Translations under genes and position numbers: made by a program
Notes under the pieces: generated by a model
Told to the model about the DNA's origin: nothing
Database searches by the model: none
The model's input: the letters and a program-made list of their open reading frames with translations, nothing else
Source: Planctomycetota bacterium
Lineage (GTDB): Bacteria > Planctomycetota > J058
Length of the DNA: 64,000 nucleotides
Assembly: GCA_003695705.1 (NCBI GenBank)
Contig: RFHU01000012.1
Coordinates: 24,083 to 88,082 of the forward strand
Direction of reading: 5' to 3'
Shown: piece by piece, positions 60,511-64,000 of the stretch
Position numbering within the stretch: position 1 is the stretch's first letter
Layout of the letters: each line of letters begins with the position of its first letter

Positions 60511-61015
60511 CCCGCCAGCCTACTCCGATGTCGGCGTGCGTTGGCCGCGCGCTCCGCGCGAGGCGGCCCCCCCGGCCCCCGCCGGCGCCGCTCCCACACC
60601 GCGGACTACGCGCTGGCGCTGCGCGCGGACGGGGTGCGAACCACCGCCGCCGCAGGGCGACCGACGACGGCGGACGTGGGAGGGGGCCTCGGCGGCAGGT
60701 GGCCCGTGCGCGCCGGGCGTTCGGATCGAGGACGCGCTTCGGCGAGGGGGCGGAGTGCCCGGGCCAAAGGAAGACGGGCGCCCGGGGCCCAAGGCTCCGG
60801 ACGCCCGGTGGGTACGGAAGGACGGCTCGGTTGCCGTGTCGGGGCCAACCGCGACCCCGAAGACCCACGGCCGCGCGCATGTGGTTCGCCGGGCCGTCCT
60901 TCGCTCGTCTACACGCGCGTCGAGGCGCCCTGGTTCCGCGCGGCGGGGAAGCCGGGCGACCCGGCCTCGTTCGGCGCTCTGCGGTCCCGGTCCGCGACGG
61001 CGCGCGGCGACCGCG
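60511..61015. other. Intergenic region, no gene seen
   Basis: 505 bases between the exported hypothetical gene and the secretin N-domain gene, both on minus. I find no frame with a sensible start and protein-like sequence, and no T-rich terminator. Small hairpins are expected by chance at this GC content. Confidence 0.5.
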
Positions 61016-61603
61016 TCAGTCCTCGAACTCGACCCCGTGCTTGCCCAGCCCGATCTTCGGGGCCTTGAAGTTGGGAGGGCGACGGGTGATGTCGCTGACG
61101 TCGTAGATCTCGAGGACGAGCTTGCGCTGCGCCTTCCACTCGTCGGCGGTGCCGATCCACAAGACGCCGTGTTTGAAGCCGTAGCGCAGGTCGGGGCTGA
61201 CCTGGTCGAGGACGAGGTTCAGGCAGGAGCGCAGGCGGACCTTCTTCAGCCGCAGGTTCACTTCGGCGTCTGCGAAGGCTTTGCGGGCTCGCGGCGAGAC
61301 GACGATGTTCACGCCGCTCACGTCGCGCACGAAGTCCACGGCCTCGAGGAAGGTGGTCCCGCGGAAGTTCACGCTCACCACCCGCGTGTCGAGGGCTCGC
61401 CGCAGGGCGCGCAAGGCTCCCCGCGCGCGCGCCCGGCCACGCGGCGGCGCTTCCTTGCGGCGGGCGCCGCGGCGCGGCCCCTCGGTGGCCCGCTCGATGA
61501 TCTCCTTGAGCTTCTCGCCATCGACGCCCTGGGCCTGCGCCCGCGGCGGCGCGGCGAGGAAACCCAGCGCGAGGACGAAGGTGGGGACGACGTGTCGCTT
61601 CAT
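61016..61603 (-). CDS. Stand-alone secretin N-domain protein
   Basis: A 195-residue protein with ATG at 61603, preceded by CAGGAG. A signal peptide is present (KRHVVPTFVLALGFLAAPPRAQA). After a basic linker, residues about 65-195 are an STN/N0-type secretin domain. Examples are VNFRGTTFLEAVDFVRDVSG and VRLRSCLNLVLDQVSP. The next segment, LVLEIYDVSDI, matches LILDFYDVNEI of the secretin at 46982-49681, in the same order. The protein then stops where the secretin continues. There is no barrel. It may act as a soluble partner or competitor of the secretin (inference). Confidence 0.8.
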   Translation of the reverse strand: MKRHVVPTFVLALGFLAAPPRAQAQGVDGEKLKEIIERATEGPRRGARRKEAPPRGRARARGALRALRRALDTRVVSVNFRGTTFLEAVDFVRDVSGVNIVVSPRARKAFADAEVNLRLKKVRLRSCLNLVLDQVSPDLRYGFKHGVLWIGTADEWKAQRKLVLEIYDVSDITRRPPNFKAPKIGLGKHGVEFED

Positions 61604-61791
61604 GGAAGGCTCCTGGGGCCAGATCGCCGACGGCGCCGCGACGGGCTGCGGGCCATCGTAGCGGACACGCGCGCGACCGGCGCACGGTTCCGTCGCCGAC
61701 CGGGGAAGGGGAAGAGGCGCGAGGGGATCAGACTTTACACACCTTTGGGCCTCCTCAGTCGGTGGCCTCGGCTTCGGGGTATGCTGGGCGC

Positions 61792-62469
61792 GTGGGTACG
61801 AGTGCATCCGGCCGCCGGCGCGTCCGCCGCGCGGCTCCTTTCGTTGCCTGCGGTGCCCTGACCGCAGGCGCTCTGGTCTCCTGCGGCGGAGTGGCGGTCG
61901 TCGACCGCGCCCGCGACGGGACCCCGATCCTGCTCCGCAGCTCCCAACCCGACGCCGAAGACCTCGTCGCCTGGCACCGGCAATACGGCGTGCGCACGGT
62001 GGTGAACCTGCGCGGACCGAACGAGAAGAAAGACTGGTTCGCCGAAGAGCGCGAGGGAGTCCGAAGCATCGGCGCTCGCTGGATCCAACTCCGCGTCAGC
62101 GGCAGCAAAGCGCCCGGCCCGGAAGTGATCGAGGCCTTCTTCGAGATCGTCGAGGACCCCGCGAACTGGCCGGTGCTCATCCACTGCCACGGAGGGATCC
62201 ACCGCACCGGCCTCATGGCCGCCCTCTACCGCATCCAGTACATGGGTTGGGACGCCGAACGCGCGGTGGCCGAACTCGAGAGCTACGGCTTCGACTGGAC
62301 CACCCGCGATCGCTCGGCCCTCAAGCGCTTCCTCCGCTCCTACGTGCCCGACCCCTCGCGGACCATCGACCGCGCCGCCCGCGGGGTCGGCGAGGCTCCG
62401 TGCCCGCCCGCTCCCCCCCCGGCGGCAAGCCTCGGCGCCGTGCTGGCGCCGCGCGTCGGCGACCGCTGA
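61792..62469 (+). CDS. Tyrosine/dual-specificity phosphatase lipoprotein
   Basis: A 225-residue protein. GTG at 61792 gives a lipoprotein signal (RRRVRRAAPFVACGALTAGA then LVSC, lipid Cys31). The body is a dual-specificity phosphatase-like domain: GVRTVVNLRGPNEKK, and the P-loop HCHGGIHRTG with Cys132 and Arg138, the nucleophile and phosphate-binding arginine of this family. A possible general-acid Asp/Glu is not identified. The C-terminal tail is Pro/Ala-rich. It is a membrane-anchored extracytoplasmic phosphatase, unusual for this family. A start 30 bases upstream is possible but would spoil the signal peptide. Confidence 0.85.
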   Translation: MGTSASGRRRVRRAAPFVACGALTAGALVSCGGVAVVDRARDGTPILLRSSQPDAEDLVAWHRQYGVRTVVNLRGPNEKKDWFAEEREGVRSIGARWIQLRVSGSKAPGPEVIEAFFEIVEDPANWPVLIHCHGGIHRTGLMAALYRIQYMGWDAERAVAELESYGFDWTTRDRSALKRFLRSYVPDPSRTIDRAARGVGEAPCPPAPPPAASLGAVLAPRVGDR

Positions 62470-62650
62470 CCGCGCGGGGCCCGCGCGGCCCGAGCGGCCC
62501 GCCCTCCCCGCAAACCGCGGGCGGCGTGGGGCTAAGCCGGTGGCGCCCCACCGTTTGGAGGGCCTGCGCCCCGCCGCGAAGGCCGGGACGTTCCCGTGAC
62601 CAACACCGCCCGCGCTCTTGGCGTAAAACGTGGCGTCGGAAGGTAGGCCC

Positions 62651-64000
62651 ATGCTCCGTTCGCGCCCGTTCCCGGTCCTCCTCGCCTCGCTCGTCGCCGC
62701 CGCCCTGGCGTGCCCCGCCGCATCGGCCCGCGGCGACGACGCCCTCGCCGCGCTCGCGCGACGCGTCGGCCGAGCGGTGGTCGCCCTCGACCGCAAGCCC
62801 CGGGGCGCCTTCCGCAGCGGAACCCTCATGGACGGCCAGGCCCCCGCCAGCGGCTTCCTCGTCGCGGACGGCCACGTGGTCACCCTGGCGGCGCTGGCGC
62901 GTGGCCGCCGAACCCTGGGCCTCCGCCTGGCGGGCGGCGTGCGGGCGAGCGCCCGGGTGGTGGGCCTCGACCCACTGGCCAACATCGCCCTCTTGCGCCT
63001 CGAGGAGCCCGACCAGGTCGCCGCGCGCATGGGCGGCGAACTGCCCGCCTTGCCCTTCGCCCCCGCAGGCGCGCTGCGCGTCGGGCAGAACGTGTTCAGC
63101 GTGGGCAACGCCTTCGACAGCTTGCGCCTCGACGGGCAGCCGGCGTTCTCCCAGGGGGTCGTGACCACCGTCGCCCGCGCACGGCAAGGCGTCTACCGGG
63201 GGCCGGTCATCGAAACCGACGCCGCCGTCAACCCCGGCGCCTTCGGAGGGCCGCTCGTGGACGGCCGGGGGCGCGTGGTGGGCGTGCTCGTCCCCAGCTT
63301 CTCTCCCCGCCGCTGGCTGGGTGAGGCCATTCCCGCCGGCGTCGTCTCCGCCGCCGTGAACGCCCTGAAGGCGGGCGAACCTCCGGCCCACGGCCGCCTG
63401 GGTGTGCGCTTGCGCAGCAGCGGCGGCGAGGCCCAGCCAGACGGAGTCGAGGTCGCCGAAGTCGCCGCCGACGGCCCGGCCGCGCGGGCGGGACTCCGGG
63501 CCGGCGCCCGGATCGTCGCCATCGACGGAGCCCGGGTCTACGACACCGCCGACGTGGCGCGCGAACTCGCTCCGCTGCCGCCGGGGGCGCCGGTGCGGCT
63601 CGACCTCGGGGGGCGTCGGGTGGTCTGTGTGCTCGACCGGGGGCGCCCGGTGGACCTCGCGAGCGCCTTCCGGCCGCGGCCCGAGGAGGGCACGGGCGAC
63701 GCGGCGCCGTCCCCGCGCAAGCCCCCTCGGCTCGGTCTGCGCCTGCGGGAGCGGCCGGAGCGCCGCTTCGGCCTCGAGGTGGTCGAGGTCGACCCCCAGG
63801 GCCTCGGCGCGCGCCTGGGAATTCGCACGGGCGACGTGTTGATGCTCGCGCAGCGCACCCGCCTGCGCACCCTCGACGACCTGCGCTCGGCCCTCGGGAA
63901 CCTCGCCGGGGCCAACACCCTCACCTTGGTCCTCCTTCGCGAGCGACGGCTGCACACCTTGCGGCTGCCCCTCGACCGCCCCCTCGCCGAAGGCCCCCGC
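62651..64000 (+). CDS. HtrA-like protein with two PDZ domains, catalytic triad lost (3' partial)
   Basis: The frame starts at ATG 62651 and runs to the window end (450 residues, no stop). The signal peptide is clear (FPVLLASLVAAALACPAASA). Residues about 30-230 have the S1C (DegP/HtrA) fold: ASGFLVADGHVVT, VVGLDPLANIALLRL, VETDAAVNPG-type ETDAAVNPGAFGGPL. The three catalytic positions are all changed: His of TNNHV is Ala81, the Asp is Asn111, and the Ser of NSGGP is Phe198. The protein therefore cannot be a normal protease. Two PDZ domains follow at about 250-340 and 360-445 (GPAARAGLRAGARIVAIDGA and GLGARLGIRTGDVLM). It may be a scaffold or pseudoprotease in the periplasm. Confidence 0.88.
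   Translation, partial: MLRSRPFPVLLASLVAAALACPAASARGDDALAALARRVGRAVVALDRKPRGAFRSGTLMDGQAPASGFLVADGHVVTLAALARGRRTLGLRLAGGVRASARVVGLDPLANIALLRLEEPDQVAARMGGELPALPFAPAGALRVGQNVFSVGNAFDSLRLDGQPAFSQGVVTTVARARQGVYRGPVIETDAAVNPGAFGGPLVDGRGRVVGVLVPSFSPRRWLGEAIPAGVVSAAVNALKAGEPPAHGRLGVRLRSSGGEAQPDGVEVAEVAADGPAARAGLRAGARIVAIDGARVYDTADVARELAPLPPGAPVRLDLGGRRVVCVLDRGRPVDLASAFRPRPEEGTGDAAPSPRKPPRLGLRLRERPERRFGLEVVEVDPQGLGARLGIRTGDVLMLAQRTRLRTLDDLRSALGNLAGANTLTLVLLRERRLHTLRLPLDRPLAEGPR

Noticed and set aside
1-64000. CRISPR arrays, insertion sequences, prophage genes, rRNA or tRNA
   Set aside because: No regularly spaced repeats, transposase or integrase motifs, terminal inverted repeats or RNA-gene signatures were seen on reading.

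Overview
The window is very GC-rich (roughly 70 percent by eye), starts many genes with GTG and often couples them through GTGA overlaps. The gene set is Gram-negative: an LptD-like barrel, ExbB/ExbD, a secretin, a WaaP-type kinase and lipoproteins. Its eukaryote-like kinases are fused to TPR, Sel1, FHA or sulfatase-modifying-factor domains, and it also carries a ceramidase-like protein, a serpin and a PilM-type ATPase. I infer a high-GC member of Planctomycetota, with Myxococcota as the main alternative. No rRNA, tRNA, insertion sequence, phage gene or CRISPR array was seen, so the lineage is not settled.

Layout. 1-4.7 kb: a kinase/FGE fusion cut by the window edge and a coupled DUF4388-like/TPR/PEGA/PQQ protein. 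4.8-11 kb: serpin, PAP2 membrane phosphatase, TerB-like kinase with a small coupled protein, B12-radical SAM enzyme, GroES-like protein. 11-21.7 kb: three more membrane kinases with TPR or Sel1 repeats, a CnoX-like thioredoxin, and a divergent protoglobin/MarR pair with a symmetrical operator candidate. 21.8-31.6 kb: ceramidase-like protein, FHA/coiled-coil protein, long Ala/Glu coiled coil, a 37-residue gene, a pseudokinase-FHA protein with a coupled 70-residue protein, a GH5-like hydrolase, and another coiled-coil protein. 31.8-36.3 kb: a tightly coupled minus-strand operon (PQQ-like protein, lipoprotein, two glycosyltransferases, WaaP-like kinase), probably for a surface glycan. 36.5-39.4 kb: a rhomboid protease next to a degenerate phosphotransacetylase-like protein.

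39.7-54.1 kb is the most unusual part. All genes lie on the minus strand. They include a PilM-PilN fusion, a PilO-like protein, a membrane protein with an Fn3 domain, a secretin lipoprotein, two exported TPR proteins, ExbB with a signal peptide, and two ExbD proteins. A near-consensus sigma-70 promoter precedes the PilM-N gene. This looks like a trans-envelope machine combining a pilus or type II secretion alignment complex and secretin with a proton-driven ExbBD motor. No pilin, prepilin peptidase or hexameric ATPase is visible here.

54.3-64 kb: uracil-DNA glycosylase, bifunctional-nuclease family protein, RidA, LptD-like barrel, TatD nuclease, an exported unknown, a stand-alone secretin N-domain protein related to the secretin of the cluster, a tyrosine-phosphatase lipoprotein, and an HtrA-like protein that has lost all three catalytic residues. 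Kinases, pThr readers (FHA), a pseudokinase, a phosphatase and a pseudoprotease within one window suggest a signalling-rich envelope biology.
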